Origin: Anaerolineae bacterium
GTDB taxonomy: Bacteria > Chloroflexota > Anaerolineae > UBA4142 > SHND01
Direction of reading: 5' to 3'
Length of the DNA stretch: 64,000 nucleotides
NCBI GenBank assembly: GCA_020851635.1
Contig: JADZCJ010000068.1
Span: 49,417 to 113,416 of the forward strand
Position 1 is the stretch's first letter. Every line of letters starts with the position of its first letter. The position numbers were made by a program, and so were the translations under genes. The notes beneath the pieces were generated by a model. It saw only the letters and a program-made list of their open reading frames with translations. It made no database searches and was not told the origin of the DNA. Positions 1 to 9,346 of this stretch are shown in pieces.

Positions 1-762
1 AACGCGGTCGCGGACCTTGCGTACGAAGGAGCGACCACCCCCGCCTGGGGCGTCTGGCCCGATTATGGCGGCGTCAAACCGTACAAAGACGCGATTGCCG
101 ACCTGCTCCAACAATACCCCACCGAGGCGTATGATGAAGCCAAAGGTCTCCAGATGTTCAAGGATGCAGGAGTGGATATCTCGACCCTCGACCTCAAATA
201 TGTCGTCAACGCCGACTCGAACGAAGAGGTAAAGGTCGCGCAGGTCATCGCCGACCAGCTGGGTCGCGCGGGTATCAAGGTCACGATTACTCCGTTGAGC
301 GGTCCCGCAGAACAGACGGCGGTCCTCGAGGGTGACTATGATATCAAGCTCCACTCGTTCTGCCCCGGCTATATCGCCGAGAACCTCGACCTGTTCAACA
401 GCAAGTACTACAAGCCGCTCGGCGAAAAGGTTGCGTTGTTCGAGGCGAACTCGTTCCGTTACCAGAACCCCGAGCTGGACAAGATCGTGAATGAAATGCT
501 CGCCACGCCGCCGGACGACAACGCCAAGATGATCCCGCTCTTCCAGCAAGCGATGGCGATTTGGCTCAAGGACTTGCCGGTCATTCCGGTCGTCCAGGCG
601 CCGGCGCTCGTCCCGTTCAATACAACCTACTGGACGGGTTGGCCCACGGCGGATAATCCCTGGAATATGCCCGTGAGCTGGTGGGCGACCTTTAATACGG
701 TCATCGCGGGCTATCCTGACAAGGATGGCAAGTGGGTTGGCGGTATCAAGCCCGCACAATAA
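1..762 (+). CDS. ABC transporter substrate-binding protein, family 5 (3' part)
   Basis: The frame is open from the first base, so the gene starts outside the window; 253 codons remain. The visible part matches the C-terminal half of SBP_bac_5 (oligopeptide/dipeptide/oligosaccharide-binding) proteins: the stretch LGRAGIKVTITPL, a segment listing acidic and polar residues around a split-lobe hinge, and a late PVIPVVQAPALVPFN strand followed by a Trp-rich tail. Such proteins are extracytoplasmic and deliver ligand to paired permeases, which here follow at 946 and 2030. The ligand cannot be read from sequence. The N-terminal signal peptide is not visible. Confidence 0.88.
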   Translation, partial: NAVADLAYEGATTPAWGVWPDYGGVKPYKDAIADLLQQYPTEAYDEAKGLQMFKDAGVDISTLDLKYVVNADSNEEVKVAQVIADQLGRAGIKVTITPLSGPAEQTAVLEGDYDIKLHSFCPGYIAENLDLFNSKYYKPLGEKVALFEANSFRYQNPELDKIVNEMLATPPDDNAKMIPLFQQAMAIWLKDLPVIPVVQAPALVPFNTTYWTGWPTADNPWNMPVSWWATFNTVIAGYPDKDGKWVGGIKPAQ

Positions 763-945
763 AGAGTTCCCGGTCGTAAAAAGACCTTCGAGTGTCTCCT
801 GGTGCATCGTCAAGCAAGCTCTTGTGAGTCGGATTGTCCCGAATCCGTCAAGGATCGAGTGTTTGACAAGAACGATGCGCAAAAGCCGGTTAATGATGCA
901 CCAGTGAACTTTGTTCGCCGAGACCTCAAAGATTTCCAAAAATAA
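763..945 (+). other. Intercistronic spacer with long-range inverted repeat
   Basis: This 183-bp spacer separates the binding-protein gene from the first permease. It contains a perfect 10-bp inverted repeat, CTGGTGCATC at 799-808 and GATGCACCAG at 895-904, which could pair in the transcript and enclose about 86 nt. Such spacers after binding-protein genes often hold structures that protect the upstream message; that role is inferred. No open reading frame with a ribosome binding site was seen in it. Confidence 0.4.
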
Positions 946-1956
946 ATGCGCGCGTATGTTGCCTATGTCGGTCAGCGCTTTCTGATTCTCCTCGCGACAA
1001 TCATTCTCGCAATGACCATTGTTTTTTTGCTGCCGCGCCTCGTGCCCGGTGATCCGATGGGCGCGATTATGGCTAAACTTTCTTCTGTAGGCGCAGGCAG
1101 GGGCAATGAAGCGCTCATCCGCGATTACATGGAGCGTTTTGGTCTGAACAAACCGGTCTGGCAGCAATACATTGATTATTTGGTCCAGTTGGCGCAGGGA
1201 AACCTGGGGTACTCGATTGCCAATTTCCCCGCCAAGGTGTCCGACCTGATCTTTACCGCCCTGCCCTGGACGGTTGGGCTTTTACTGGTGACGACGGTCT
1301 TGAGCTGGCTGATTGGCTCGGTGCTCGGCGCCGTCGTGGGTTGGCGTGAAAGCAAATCGGTCACGATTCGGGCGGTCGTTGTGCTTGCGCTCGTCGCATA
1401 CACCACGCCTTATTACATTCTGGCGATTCTCTTGCTCTTTGCGTTTGCTTTTCTCGTGCCCATCTTTCCCCTCGCCGGGGCATACGAGGTGGGCACAAAA
1501 CCAGAGTTTACGTTTGCCTTTACCGTAGATGTGCTGCGGCACGCGGCGCTGCCCGCCATGAGCATCATTCTCGTCTCGCTGGGCTGGTGGTTCCTCAGCA
1601 TGCGCAGTCTGATGATCAGCATCAAGGGTGAGGACTATATTTTGTGGGCGGAGGCAAAAGGGTTGTTTCCGCGGCGTATCTTGTGGCGTTACGGTTTTCG
1701 CAACGCGCTCTTGCCGCAGGCGACAGGGTTGGCGCTCTCGCTCGGCTATCTCGTGGGTGGCGCGCTCGTGACCGAGGTCATTTTTGGCTATCCGGGTATT
1801 GGATGGCTTATCTTTAGCTCGATCAAGGGCCTCGATTATCCCGTGATTCAGGGCAGCGTCATGCTCATTATCATTTCAGTCGCGCTCGTCAATTTTGCAA
1901 TGGACCTGATCTATCCTTTTATTGACCCCAGAATTCGACAGGCGCAGACGGGATGA
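946..1956 (+). CDS. ABC transporter permease, DppB/OppB type
   Basis: A 336-aa integral membrane protein with the layout of the first permease of peptide/nickel/oligosaccharide importers: an N-terminal transmembrane segment (about residues 8-30) followed by a periplasmic loop with LVPGDP, then five more hydrophobic segments. The cytoplasmic EAA loop that docks the ATPase reads AEAKGLFPRRILWRYGFRNALLP near residue 235. It pairs with the DppC-type permease at 2030. There is no clear Shine-Dalgarno sequence ahead of the ATG. The matching ATPases are not in the window downstream and are presumably encoded upstream or elsewhere. Confidence 0.92.
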   Translation: MRAYVAYVGQRFLILLATIILAMTIVFLLPRLVPGDPMGAIMAKLSSVGAGRGNEALIRDYMERFGLNKPVWQQYIDYLVQLAQGNLGYSIANFPAKVSDLIFTALPWTVGLLLVTTVLSWLIGSVLGAVVGWRESKSVTIRAVVVLALVAYTTPYYILAILLLFAFAFLVPIFPLAGAYEVGTKPEFTFAFTVDVLRHAALPAMSIILVSLGWWFLSMRSLMISIKGEDYILWAEAKGLFPRRILWRYGFRNALLPQATGLALSLGYLVGGALVTEVIFGYPGIGWLIFSSIKGLDYPVIQGSVMLIIISVALVNFAMDLIYPFIDPRIRQAQTG

Positions 1957-2029
1957 CAGCGGACGAACGACGAATGATAGAGGACGTAGGACAAACCGGG
2001 AATGTGGTTTATGTTTTTGGAGGTATGTT

Positions 2030-2926
2030 GTGGCGCTAGCGGCTAAAGACATAATCACAGAGGAAACGCCAAGCGCCGCGCCGCCCGGGTATTCCACTCT
2101 GATCCTCCAAAATCGCAAGATTGTGTTTGGGGGCATTCTCTTTTTGCTGATCCTGGGGACTGCCCTGGCAGGGGCATTGATGATTGATCCGAAACTGCGG
2201 CGTTCCGGTTCCATCACTCGCAAGCTGCCCCCGCACGCGGCAGCTGTCCTCGGCACCACCTCGCTCGGACAGAGCGTGGCGGCACAAATGACCGAGGCAG
2301 TGCCAAACTCGATCCAGGTCGGGCTAATTGCCGCACTGCTGGGAACGGTCATCGGCTCTCTACTTGGTTTTGTCAGCGGCTATTTCGGGGGCTGGGTGGA
2401 TGCGGTCCTGCGAGTGGTGATTGATGTGTTTCTCGCGGTCCCGGTTTTGCTCTTTTTGGTGCTCATCGCCGCGCTGGTAAGAGGCGTTACCGTGCAGCAC
2501 ATGGCGATCATTATCGGACTTTTTGCGTGGTCGTGGCCCGCCCGCGCGATACGCTCTCAGACTCTGAGTCTCAAGACGCGTCCGTTCGTTGACGTCGCGC
2601 GCATTTCCGGCATGTCCGGCTTTGACATTATCACGCGCGAGCTCGTGCCCCAAATGCTGCCGTGGCTCGGGGCGAATTTTGTCAATGCCTTTATCGTCGC
2701 CATCCTTGCGGAAGCGGGCTTGTCCATCCTGGGTCTCGGTCCGCAGCGCGAAATGACACTGGGCATGATGATCTATTGGTCCTTGAGCTATGGTTCCATC
2801 CTGCAAAACATGTGGTGGTGGTGGTTGACCCCCGTTGTTACGCTCATGCTTTTGTTCCTCGCCCTCTACCTGATTCATCTCGGGTTCGATGAGGTGAGCA
2901 ACCCGCGATTGCGCACCCAGGTGTGA
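2030..2926 (+). CDS. ABC transporter permease, DppC/OppC type
   Basis: A 298-aa second permease of the same importer. I chose GTG at 2030 because GGAGG lies at 2019-2023, six bases upstream, and because the longer open frame from 1922 begins with charged junk overlapping the previous gene. The protein has the N-terminal OppC_N segment (first hydrophobic span near residue 35), then a BPD_transp_1 domain. Its EAA loop reads VARISGMSGFDIITRELVPQ. Near the C-terminus come LSILGLGPQ and a Trp-rich motif typical of DppC. No ATPase gene follows; the next gene is unrelated. Confidence 0.92.
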   Translation: MALAAKDIITEETPSAAPPGYSTLILQNRKIVFGGILFLLILGTALAGALMIDPKLRRSGSITRKLPPHAAAVLGTTSLGQSVAAQMTEAVPNSIQVGLIAALLGTVIGSLLGFVSGYFGGWVDAVLRVVIDVFLAVPVLLFLVLIAALVRGVTVQHMAIIIGLFAWSWPARAIRSQTLSLKTRPFVDVARISGMSGFDIITRELVPQMLPWLGANFVNAFIVAILAEAGLSILGLGPQREMTLGMMIYWSLSYGSILQNMWWWWLTPVVTLMLLFLALYLIHLGFDEVSNPRLRTQV

Positions 2927-3045
2927 TGCGGGGCGATGGTTTGCGGGCATGCCCACAGGCGCGGACAGTTGCCCACACACCCGCAATGCGTCGCAAGCGT
3001 ATCCCTCCATTTCCATTACAGCTATATAATCTTGCGCGGATGGCA

Positions 3046-3075
3046 TTGACAACCAACGCCAAAATATACTATGCT
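3046..3075 (+). promoter_or_regulatory. Sigma70-type promoter for the HEAT-like gene
   Basis: TTGACA at 3046-3051 and TATGCT at 3070-3075 are separated by 18 bp, an excellent housekeeping-type promoter. Transcription would begin near 3082, giving a leader of about 33 nt before the ATG at 3115. The promoter shows that the next gene is not simply the tail of the importer operon. Confidence 0.55.
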
Positions 3076-3114
3076 CTCTCACATCCCATTAACCTGCTTT
3101 TTGCCTTGTCTACC

Positions 3115-4278
3115 ATGAGCCGTTCAAAAAAACACAAAAAACCAAATATTCCCCCCTCGACGCTTGCGCGTGCGCGTCTTGACGCAATCCTGGACGCAAC
3201 GGGTCAGGAACCCGAGGCGACCGCCAACCAAATTGCCGCACTCGTACGTGAAATTGGCAACGAGCCGGTCCTTGGCTCGTTTGTCAAACGTTTCCAAAAC
3301 GCCTCACCCAACGAACAGGACAGTCTGCGCGAGTTGGCAGCCCGGCTTGGCACTGACGAAAACAGAGCTTGCCTGTGGGTCGTCATCAAACGTCAGGGCG
3401 GCATGTCCGACGATGCAAAACGCGCGGCATTCGAGGTGTTACATGCAATGGGTGAAGAGACCGCGCTTGACGATCTGTCACGTTATCTTGCGCCCGCGCG
3501 CGTCCAAGCCCCATCCCGGAGCCATGAACCTCCCACCTACTGGAAAGACGCGCCTTTGGTGATAGGAGATTTCGAGGAAACAGAAACTCAAGCGCCACTT
3601 TCAGGTGACGACGAGGCACAAATCCACGAAATCATTGTCAGGTCCGCCTATCGCCCGCCGGTTGAACAATTCCTTTATTTGGGCAAACCTGATTCGTTCG
3701 ATTCACGCGACTATATAAAAATGGGTATCACCGACGCGGACATTCCCGAACTTGTGCGGATGGCGACCAGTCGCGAATTGAACCGGGCGCCCTTTCCCAG
3801 TTCCCTCGTGTGGGCTCCCGTGCATGCGTGGCGCGCGTTGGGACAGCTGCGCGCAAGCGAGGCGGTCGGACCGCTGCTGGGTTTGCTGAAATATATTGAC
3901 AAAGACTATGACGAGTGGAGCAGCGAAGAGCTGCCGTTGGTATTCGGTCAAATCGGACCGATTGCGCTCGAACCGCTTGGCGCATACCTTGCCGACGCGT
4001 CAAACCCCCTGTGGGCGCGCGTCACCGCATCCGAAAGTATCCATAATATCGGCGAGCATTTCCCCGAAACGCGCCCAAAGGTGATAACGTTCTTGATGAA
4101 TGCGTTGGAACCCTATGCGAAAAACGACACCTCCTTGAACGCGTTCATCATTCTTGCGCTGACTCGTCTTCGGGCAACCGAGGCATTGCCCCTCATCGAA
4201 CGCGCCTTTGCCGCCGACTGTGTGGATGAAATGCTCAATGGGGACTGGCACAACGTTCAAACTCAATTCGGTTTGTAA
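3115..4278 (+). CDS. HEAT-like repeat protein, function unknown
   Basis: The likely start is the ATG at 3115 (387 aa), giving an N-terminus rich in Lys/Arg (MSRSKKHKKPN); an open frame continues upstream to 2923 but crosses the promoter. The C-terminal half (about residues 150-380) has spaced helical units such as ALGQLRASEAVGPLLGLL, IGPIALEPLGAYLAD and LARLRA-like segments, the pattern of HEAT/PBS-lyase-type repeats also seen in DUF1186-like proteins. There are no catalytic motifs or membrane segments. It sits alone between two ABC importer operons with its own promoter. A protein-binding scaffold is the safest guess. Confidence 0.65.
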   Translation: MSRSKKHKKPNIPPSTLARARLDAILDATGQEPEATANQIAALVREIGNEPVLGSFVKRFQNASPNEQDSLRELAARLGTDENRACLWVVIKRQGGMSDDAKRAAFEVLHAMGEETALDDLSRYLAPARVQAPSRSHEPPTYWKDAPLVIGDFEETETQAPLSGDDEAQIHEIIVRSAYRPPVEQFLYLGKPDSFDSRDYIKMGITDADIPELVRMATSRELNRAPFPSSLVWAPVHAWRALGQLRASEAVGPLLGLLKYIDKDYDEWSSEELPLVFGQIGPIALEPLGAYLADASNPLWARVTASESIHNIGEHFPETRPKVITFLMNALEPYAKNDTSLNAFIILALTRLRATEALPLIERAFAADCVDEMLNGDWHNVQTQFGL

Positions 4279-4496
4279 AGCAAACAAGCGCTTTATTATT
4301 CTGCCCGCAATTCGTCTCGAAATCCACAGGGCAAATGACATTTCAAGTAACGCCTGTTTTGGTGTATGCATGAGAGAGGGCGCCTTCCGGCGGTTCGTTT
4401 ACCATTGCCCCGAATAGAGTTCAATTTGTCTATGGCATTTGATTTTGCGCAGGTTATCGCGCAAACGTTTGGCGCGCGAAAAAAAGAGGTTGTGGG
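4279..4496 (+). other. Intergenic region upstream of BMP-type importer
   Basis: This 218-bp gap must contain the control region of the importer that starts at 4497. I see a short inverted repeat TTGCGC/GCGCAA around 4444-4463 and an AT-rich stretch near 4420-4445, but no convincing -35/-10 pair. The purine-rich AGAGGT at 4485-4490 can serve as ribosome binding site for the GTG at 4497. Confidence 0.3.
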
Positions 4497-5651
4497 GTGA
4501 AAAATACTGCTCTCGATACAAAGCGTGGGCGTTTTGATCCGGGTCGCTTTAACTATATCCTCGTGCCGCTTGCCGCAGGTGCGGCAGCGCTGTTTGTTGG
4601 CGGACTCGTCCTGCTTGCTCTCGGCGCCAATCCCATTGAAGCGTATATTGGCATGGCGCAAGGCGCCTTTGGAAGCCCCAACGCCATTGCAGACTCGCTC
4701 GTCAAAGCAGTCCCCTTGCTCTTGGTTGGGGTTGGCATCTGTATTGCATATCGCGGGGGCATGATCAATATTGGCGGCGAAGGGCAGATTGTCATGGGTG
4801 CGCTTGCCACCACAGCCGTCGTGTTGGCATTCCCCTTCCTGCCCGGTTTGGTCTTGATCCCACTGGCGCTTGTCGCCGGGCTTGTGGGCGGTGGTTTTTG
4901 GGGTGGCATCGCGGGTTTTCTCAAGGCGCGCTTTAAAGTGAACGAAGTCTTGAGCACCGTGATGCTGAATGCGATTGCCGTTCAATTCATGACCTTTCTC
5001 TTGAACGGCGCGCTCATGGACCCTTCCAGTGTTGACAATACGATTCGGATTCCCCAGACTCTGCGCTTTCCGCCCTGGGCGGACTTGCCGCGCCTGGTGC
5101 CCACGCGTCTGCATTTCGGCGTCTTGCTCGCGATCTTTGCCGCAGTCGTCGTCTATTTCTTGCTGTGGCGCACGAGCGTCGGCTATCGGATTCGGGCAGT
5201 CGGGTTCAACATGGTAGCTTCGAAATATGCCGGAATTCCGGTGAATCGCTATCAAATCCTCGCCATCACGTTGAGCGGCGCGCTCGCAGGCATGGCGGGC
5301 GCAGTCGAAGTGTTGGGCGTCAGTCATCGGCTCTTTACGGATGGCTCGGCGACGGGTTTTACGGGCAGCGCGGGCTTTAACGGGATTGTCGCCGCGCTCT
5401 TTGGCGGATTGCATCCGCTTGGCGTAATTCCCGCGTCATTTTTATTTGGCGCGTTACTGACCGGAGCCAACAGTCTGCAGCGCACCGTCCAGGTGCCGGG
5501 CGCCTTTGTCACGACGCTCGACGGCTTGGTGGTCATTTTTGTAGTCGCCAGCCAGATTTGGGCAAAACGGCGCGCCACACAGCGCGTGCTCGCCGAGACA
5601 ACCCCGCGCCCCGCCACGCCAACCGCCGTGACACCGGACGTGACTCCATAG
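4497..5651 (+). CDS. BMP-family ABC importer permease 1 (sugar/nucleoside type)
   Basis: A 384-aa membrane protein of the BPD_transp_2 family (YufP/NupP-like). It starts with GTG at 4497. It contains a long LVGVGICIAYRGGMINIGGEGQ stretch, here cited as two conserved parts, GICIAYRGGM and INIGGEGQ, which is the hallmark of this permease class, then NEVLSTVMLN and, near the C-terminus, the GFNGIVAALFGG signature. About ten hydrophobic segments are visible. With the permease at 5661, the binding protein at 6674 and the ATPase at 7801 it forms a complete importer, probably for nucleosides or a related sugar. The order permease-permease-binding protein-ATPase is unusual. Confidence 0.93.
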   Translation: MKNTALDTKRGRFDPGRFNYILVPLAAGAAALFVGGLVLLALGANPIEAYIGMAQGAFGSPNAIADSLVKAVPLLLVGVGICIAYRGGMINIGGEGQIVMGALATTAVVLAFPFLPGLVLIPLALVAGLVGGGFWGGIAGFLKARFKVNEVLSTVMLNAIAVQFMTFLLNGALMDPSSVDNTIRIPQTLRFPPWADLPRLVPTRLHFGVLLAIFAAVVVYFLLWRTSVGYRIRAVGFNMVASKYAGIPVNRYQILAITLSGALAGMAGAVEVLGVSHRLFTDGSATGFTGSAGFNGIVAALFGGLHPLGVIPASFLFGALLTGANSLQRTVQVPGAFVTTLDGLVVIFVVASQIWAKRRATQRVLAETTPRPATPTAVTPDVTP

Positions 5652-5660
5652 GCAAACCTT

Positions 5661-6596
5661 ATGCTCGAACAACTCTTGGCACCCGCCGTCATCATTGGGG
5701 TATTGGCATCCGGGATTCAGCTGGCGACACCCTATCTCTATGCGTCAATCGGCGAAATGTTCAGTCAGGTGAGCGGCGTTCTAAATCTTGGCTTGGAGGG
5801 GGTGATGCTCGTCGCCGCCTTTGCCGCCTACTATATCACGTGGACGACCGGCAATTACTATTATGCTCTCGCCATTGCCACGCTGGTCGGGGGGCTGATG
5901 GGCTTGCTGACGGCATTCATCAGCGTAACCCTCAAGGCGGAACAGGGGATCAGCGGAATCGGCATTTATTTATTCGGACTGGGATTGAGCGACCTTTTGT
6001 TTTTGGTGATGGTCGGAACGCCCAAAGCAATTGACGGCGTGCCGCGTTTGGAAATCCCCGGGCTGAGCGATTTGCCGGTGCTCGGTCCGGTGCTGTTTAG
6101 TCAAAACTTGCTGGTGTATGGCGCGTTCGCATGTGTCCCGTTGGCGTGGTTCATTTTGAACAAGACAACGCTCGGATTGAAAATTCGCGCGGTTGGACAG
6201 ACCCCCGAAGCAGCCGACTCGCTGGGCATCAGCGTCTCGCAAGTGCGCTATATCACCGTGACCCTCGCGGGCGCAATGGCAGGCATCGCCGGGGCGTCGC
6301 TTTCGATTGCGCTGTTGAATATTTTTCAACAAAACCTGACGAGTGGGCTGGGCTTTATCGCGGTTGCGCTGGTCTATTTCGGCGGCTGGCGTCCCTTTCG
6401 CATCATGGCGGGCGCCTTGCTCTTTAGCATGGTCAATGCGCTCCAATTGTGGATTCAAACGCTCGGGATTGGCTTGCCCTCGGACATTGCCGGCATGCTC
6501 CCGTATGTCCTGACGATTGTGGCGTTGATTTTTGCGGCGCGGCAAATCGTGACCCAGCCCACCGCGCTGACAAAACCGTTCGAACGTGGGGAATAA
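5661..6596 (+). CDS. BMP-family ABC importer permease 2
   Basis: A 311-aa BPD_transp_2 permease (YufQ/NupQ-like), nine bases after the first permease. Typical features are the N-terminal ATPYLYASIGEMFSQ segment, GVLNLGLEGVM, the conserved AVGQTPEAADSLGISV loop that contacts the ATPase near residue 180, and the GLGFIAVALVYFGGW motif near residue 230. It has about eight to nine hydrophobic segments and should form a heterodimeric channel with the 4497 product. Confidence 0.93.
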   Translation: MLEQLLAPAVIIGVLASGIQLATPYLYASIGEMFSQVSGVLNLGLEGVMLVAAFAAYYITWTTGNYYYALAIATLVGGLMGLLTAFISVTLKAEQGISGIGIYLFGLGLSDLLFLVMVGTPKAIDGVPRLEIPGLSDLPVLGPVLFSQNLLVYGAFACVPLAWFILNKTTLGLKIRAVGQTPEAADSLGISVSQVRYITVTLAGAMAGIAGASLSIALLNIFQQNLTSGLGFIAVALVYFGGWRPFRIMAGALLFSMVNALQLWIQTLGIGLPSDIAGMLPYVLTIVALIFAARQIVTQPTALTKPFERGE

Positions 6597-6673
6597 AGTC
6601 CAAAGCAGACCCCAGGGGCTGTTTTTGAAACGGCGCAGCTGCAGCTGTGCCGATACAAATTCAAGGAGGAGAT

Positions 6674-7717
6674 ATGAAGACCCGTTTTCTGATTTTTGCG
6701 CTGGCGTTGATTGCCATGACCGTCATTGCCGCGTGCGCGCCCGTTGCGGCGCCGCCGCCGGCGACCAGCGCACCCGCGGCTCAGCCGACCGCCGCGCCCG
6801 CCGCAGAGCAGTTCCGTGTGGCGGTAGTCATGCCGAGCGCGGCAAACGACCTGGCATTCAGTCAGAGCATGGTGGACGCGCTCAACCGCCTGCAATCCGA
6901 AATGGGCAAAGACAAGTTTGACTTTGTCTATTCCGAGAATATGTTTGTCGTCGGCGATGCCGCGGCGGCGATTCGAGATTATGCGACCAAGGGCTATAAT
7001 CTCGTCATTGCGCACGGCTCGCAGTATGGCGCGCCGCTCCAGGAGATTGCGCCCGATTTTCCGGATACTGCCTTTGCCTGGGGGACTGCGGTGGACACCT
7101 TTGAGGACAAGGGCATCAAAAATGTCTTTGCCTACACGGTCGCCTCGGACCAGGGGGGTTATGTCGAAGGCGTGATGGCGGCGAAATTGAGCAAGAGCAA
7201 AGTGTTGGGCGCGCTCGGTCCTATCCCCGCCGGCGATGGACAGCTCACCATCAGAGGATTCGAGGCGGGAGCGTTGGCGACTGACCCTGCGATCAAGGTC
7301 CAAACGACCTATACCAATTCCTTTAGCGACGTGGCGTTGATGTCACAGGCGGCGCAGACGCAGATCGCCTCCGGCGCCGATGTGCTCACCGGAACATCCC
7401 AAAGTGTCGTCGGCGCGGTGAGTGTGATCAAGGACAAGAACGCGCTCTGGTTTGGCAATCAATCCGATCAAAGCTCGCTCGCGCCGGGAAACGTGGTCGC
7501 CAGTCAGGTCTATGACTGGACCTTTGCCCTCAAAGACATGATGAGCCAGATCAACGCCGGAACGCGCGGCGGCGAGGTCTTTATCATGACCTTTGCAAAC
7601 GGCGGTCTCGTGATGCAATTCAATGACGGTTATGCGCTTCCGGCTGACATCAAAACGCTGGCTGAGCAAACCATCGCCGGTCTCAAGGACGGCAGTATCA
7701 AGACCGGGATCGAATAG
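6674..7717 (+). CDS. BMP-family substrate-binding lipoprotein
   Basis: A 347-aa PnrA/Med-like (BMP) solute-binding protein. The ATG at 6674 follows AAGGAGGAG at 6664-6671. The N-terminus is a lipoprotein signal: a basic MKTR, a hydrophobic core and a lipobox ending VIAAC (Cys about residue 22), followed by an Ala/Pro/Thr linker of about 25 residues. The mature part has the type I periplasmic fold with FVYSENM, LVIAHGSQYG, FAWGTAVDT and GTRGGEVF segments. It should capture a nucleoside or similar ligand and hand it to the permeases at 4497 and 5661. Confidence 0.93.
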   Translation: MKTRFLIFALALIAMTVIAACAPVAAPPPATSAPAAQPTAAPAAEQFRVAVVMPSAANDLAFSQSMVDALNRLQSEMGKDKFDFVYSENMFVVGDAAAAIRDYATKGYNLVIAHGSQYGAPLQEIAPDFPDTAFAWGTAVDTFEDKGIKNVFAYTVASDQGGYVEGVMAAKLSKSKVLGALGPIPAGDGQLTIRGFEAGALATDPAIKVQTTYTNSFSDVALMSQAAQTQIASGADVLTGTSQSVVGAVSVIKDKNALWFGNQSDQSSLAPGNVVASQVYDWTFALKDMMSQINAGTRGGEVFIMTFANGGLVMQFNDGYALPADIKTLAEQTIAGLKDGSIKTGIE

Positions 7718-7800
7718 AACGCTTCAAACGACAAAACGCCGGTTGGTTGGATCGGGTCTGCCGATTCAATCAACCGGTCATTTGTCCCCGACCGACAATC

Positions 7801-9333
7801 ATGCCCATCGAAACTGTTGAACTCCGCAATGTGAGCAAACGTTTTCCCGGCGTGTTGGCAAACGACCAGGTCAACTTTGATGTTCACGCGGGCGAAATCC
7901 ACGCGCTGCTCGGCGAAAACGGCGCGGGCAAGTCCACCCTGATGAAAATCTTGTATGCGATGTATCGGCCGACCGAAGGCGAGATTTTTATCAATGGCAA
8001 ACTCGCCGAACTGCGTTCACCCGCCGACGCGCTGGCGAACGGCATCGGGATGATTCATCAGCATTTTCAACTCGTGCCCGGGTTCACCGTCGTCGAAAAT
8101 GTCGCGCTCGGGCTGAAATCGTCGCGCGGTCCGCTCACCGATCTCGACGTTGTCACCAAACGCGTGCAGGAACTGGCGACCCAATATGGCTTGAGCGTCG
8201 AACCCAATGCGTTGGTATGGCAATTGGCAGTCGGACAGCAGCAGCGCGTCGAAATCATCAAGGCGCTCTATCGCGATGCGTCGCTCTTGATTCTTGACGA
8301 GCCGACGGCAGTCTTGACGCCGCAAGAGGTCAAGGAATTTTTTGACATTCTCCGGCGCCTGCGTGATGCAGGGAATGCATTGATTTTCATCAGCCATAAA
8401 TTGTACGAAGTGATGGCGATCAGCGATCGGGTGACTGTTCTGCGCGACGGGCGCGTGGTCGGACGCGTCAAGACAGCGGATACGAATCAAAAAGAGCTGG
8501 CGCGCATGATGGTGGGGCGCGACGTAATCACCCGTTGGGACAAGCCGCCCGCGCAGCAAGGTCCCGTCGTCTTGAAAATCGAGCATCTCTCCGCCGCCAA
8601 CGACAAGGGGATCACAGCTGTCCGGGATTTTTCGCTCGAGGTGCGCGCAGGGGAGATTCTCGGCATTGCGGGGGTTTCGGGCAACGGGCAGCGCGAACTC
8701 GCCGAAGCGATTGCGGGCATGCGGCGCGCGACTGCCGGAACGATTTGGGTGGACAACCAGAATGTTACGAACCAGTCCCCCGCGCAGGTCAGCGCTTCGG
8801 GGGTCGCCTTTGTTCCCGAAGAACGAATGACCATGGGCGTCGTGCGCGAGTTCACCGTTGCCGAGAACGCGATTCTGGAAACACATGCGTATCCGCCTCT
8901 GGCAAATCGCGGGGTTTTTGATTTTGGGCAAATCAATGACCACTGCACCAGACTCGTGCGCGAATATGATGTCAAAACGCCCTCGCTGGACACGCCCGTA
9001 AAAAGTCTGTCGGGCGGCAATATTCAAAAACTGATCCTCGCCCGCGAGTTGGACCGGGCGCCGCGCCTGCTCCTTGCCGCGCAGCCGACACGCGGCGTGG
9101 ACATTGGCGCGACCGAGTATATTCACAAACGGCTTATCGAACAGCGCGCGAATGGCACCGCAGTCCTGCTCATCAGCGAAGACCTGGAAGAAGTGCGCGC
9201 CCTCTCTGACCGCATCGCCGTAATGTATGAAGGTCAAATCGTCGGGATTGTCTCTCCCGACAGCAAGATGGAGGACCTGGGGCTGATGATGGCGGGCATT
9301 AAAGGGAATGACGCAAATCCATCAACCTGCTAG
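7801..9333 (+). CDS. BMP-family ABC importer ATPase (tandem NBD)
   Basis: A 510-aa protein with two fused nucleotide-binding domains (YufO/NupO, sugar-import class). I place the start at the ATG at 7801 (MPIETVELRNVS), not at an upstream in-frame ATG at 7747. Domain 1 has Walker A GENGAGKST at residues 38-46, signature LAVGQQQRVEI and Walker B LLILDEPTAVL. Domain 2 is degenerate, as normal for this family: GVSGNGQREL in place of a P-loop, an intact LSGGNIQKLILAREL signature and LLLAAQPTRGVD where the catalytic acidic residues are replaced. It ends 13 bp before a convergent gene. Confidence 0.94.
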   Translation: MPIETVELRNVSKRFPGVLANDQVNFDVHAGEIHALLGENGAGKSTLMKILYAMYRPTEGEIFINGKLAELRSPADALANGIGMIHQHFQLVPGFTVVENVALGLKSSRGPLTDLDVVTKRVQELATQYGLSVEPNALVWQLAVGQQQRVEIIKALYRDASLLILDEPTAVLTPQEVKEFFDILRRLRDAGNALIFISHKLYEVMAISDRVTVLRDGRVVGRVKTADTNQKELARMMVGRDVITRWDKPPAQQGPVVLKIEHLSAANDKGITAVRDFSLEVRAGEILGIAGVSGNGQRELAEAIAGMRRATAGTIWVDNQNVTNQSPAQVSASGVAFVPEERMTMGVVREFTVAENAILETHAYPPLANRGVFDFGQINDHCTRLVREYDVKTPSLDTPVKSLSGGNIQKLILARELDRAPRLLLAAQPTRGVDIGATEYIHKRLIEQRANGTAVLLISEDLEEVRALSDRIAVMYEGQIVGIVSPDSKMEDLGLMMAGIKGNDANPSTC

Positions 9334-9346
9334 CAGCGCCATATCA

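Noticed and set aside
1922..2029. Longer N-terminus for the second permease at 2030
   Set aside because: The extra residues are Arg-rich and overlap the previous gene; the GTG at 2030 has a proper GGAGG site.
4296..5414. Minus-strand open frame of 372 codons
   Set aside because: It is antisense to the BMP permease; its low-complexity charged composition is typical of a shadow frame.
8017..9237. Minus-strand open frame of 406 codons
   Set aside because: It mirrors the tandem ATPase gene, whose motifs are unambiguous.
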